From: Actinomycetota bacterium
Lineage (GTDB): Bacteria > Actinomycetota > UBA4738 > HRBIN12
Length of the DNA stretch: 5,308 bases
Direction of reading: 5' to 3'
Assembly: GCA_004366195.1 (NCBI GenBank)
Contig: SIRV01000108.1
Coordinates: 1 to 5,308, forward strand
Within the stretch, counting starts at the first letter, position 1. Each line of letters opens with the position of its first letter. Shown piece by piece: positions 5,289 through 5,308 of the stretch. Below the pieces are notes generated by a model. That model made no database searches, was not told where the DNA came from, and saw only the letters and a list, made by a program, of their open reading frames with translations. A program made the position numbers and the translations under genes.

Positions 5289-5308
5289 CCTCGACCTCGA
5301 CATCGAGA

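Noticed and set aside
5289..5307. Short tandem TCGAC(C/A) hexamers at the right edge
   Set aside because: Only about three imperfect copies, cut off by the window edge, and likely chance in GC-rich DNA.

Overview
The window is a very GC-rich bacterial chromosome segment. Third codon positions are almost all G or C in the five clear minus-strand genes and in the plus-strand gene. It holds a compact type II fatty-acid synthesis (FAS-II) operon on the minus strand and the 3' part of an unrelated, convergent serine-hydrolase gene on the plus strand. The GC content and the fabD-fabH-...-acpP-fabF order recall actinomycetes, whose classic cluster is fabD-fabH-acpP-fabF. Here a fabG sits between fabH and acpP. 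An actinobacterial or other high-GC lineage is therefore likely, but this is inference and the sequence alone does not fix the taxon.

Layout, in window order: (1) 1-911, plus: C-terminal 302 residues of a beta-lactamase-like (class C / peptidase S12) serine hydrolase, whose SxxK catalytic region lies off the left edge. (2) 890-2137, minus: fabF; its end overlaps the end of the hydrolase gene by 22 bp. (3) 2142-2390, minus: acpP. (4) 2391-2445: intergenic gap with a strong Shine-Dalgarno (SD) sequence for acpP and a GC hairpin flush with the fabG stop. (5) 2446-3189, minus: fabG. (6) 3186-4181, minus: fabH, joined to fabG by an ATGA stop/start overlap. (7) 4182-4247: gap with the fabH SD, a perfect 12-bp palindrome and a GC hairpin. 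(8) 4248-5171, minus: fabD. (9) 5172-5308: no recognisable gene. It is the leader/promoter side of the operon and contains a long interrupted inverted repeat (5206-5288).

Transcription order is fabD > fabH > fabG > acpP > fabF. FabD moves malonyl from CoA to the ACP encoded in the same operon. FabH condenses a starter acyl-CoA with malonyl-ACP. FabG reduces the 3-ketoacyl-ACP with NADPH, and FabF performs the later elongating condensations. The beta-hydroxyacyl-ACP dehydratase, enoyl-ACP reductase, plsX and acetyl-CoA carboxylase genes are not in the window. All catalytic residues looked for in FabH, FabG, FabF and ACP are present, and FabD carries its Ser/His pair, so the pathway genes look intact.

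I see no mobile element, tRNA, rRNA or CRISPR array. The window looks like core metabolism rather than a new system. The parts most worth a second look are non-coding: the structured region upstream of fabD and the small symmetrical elements in the two intergenic gaps.
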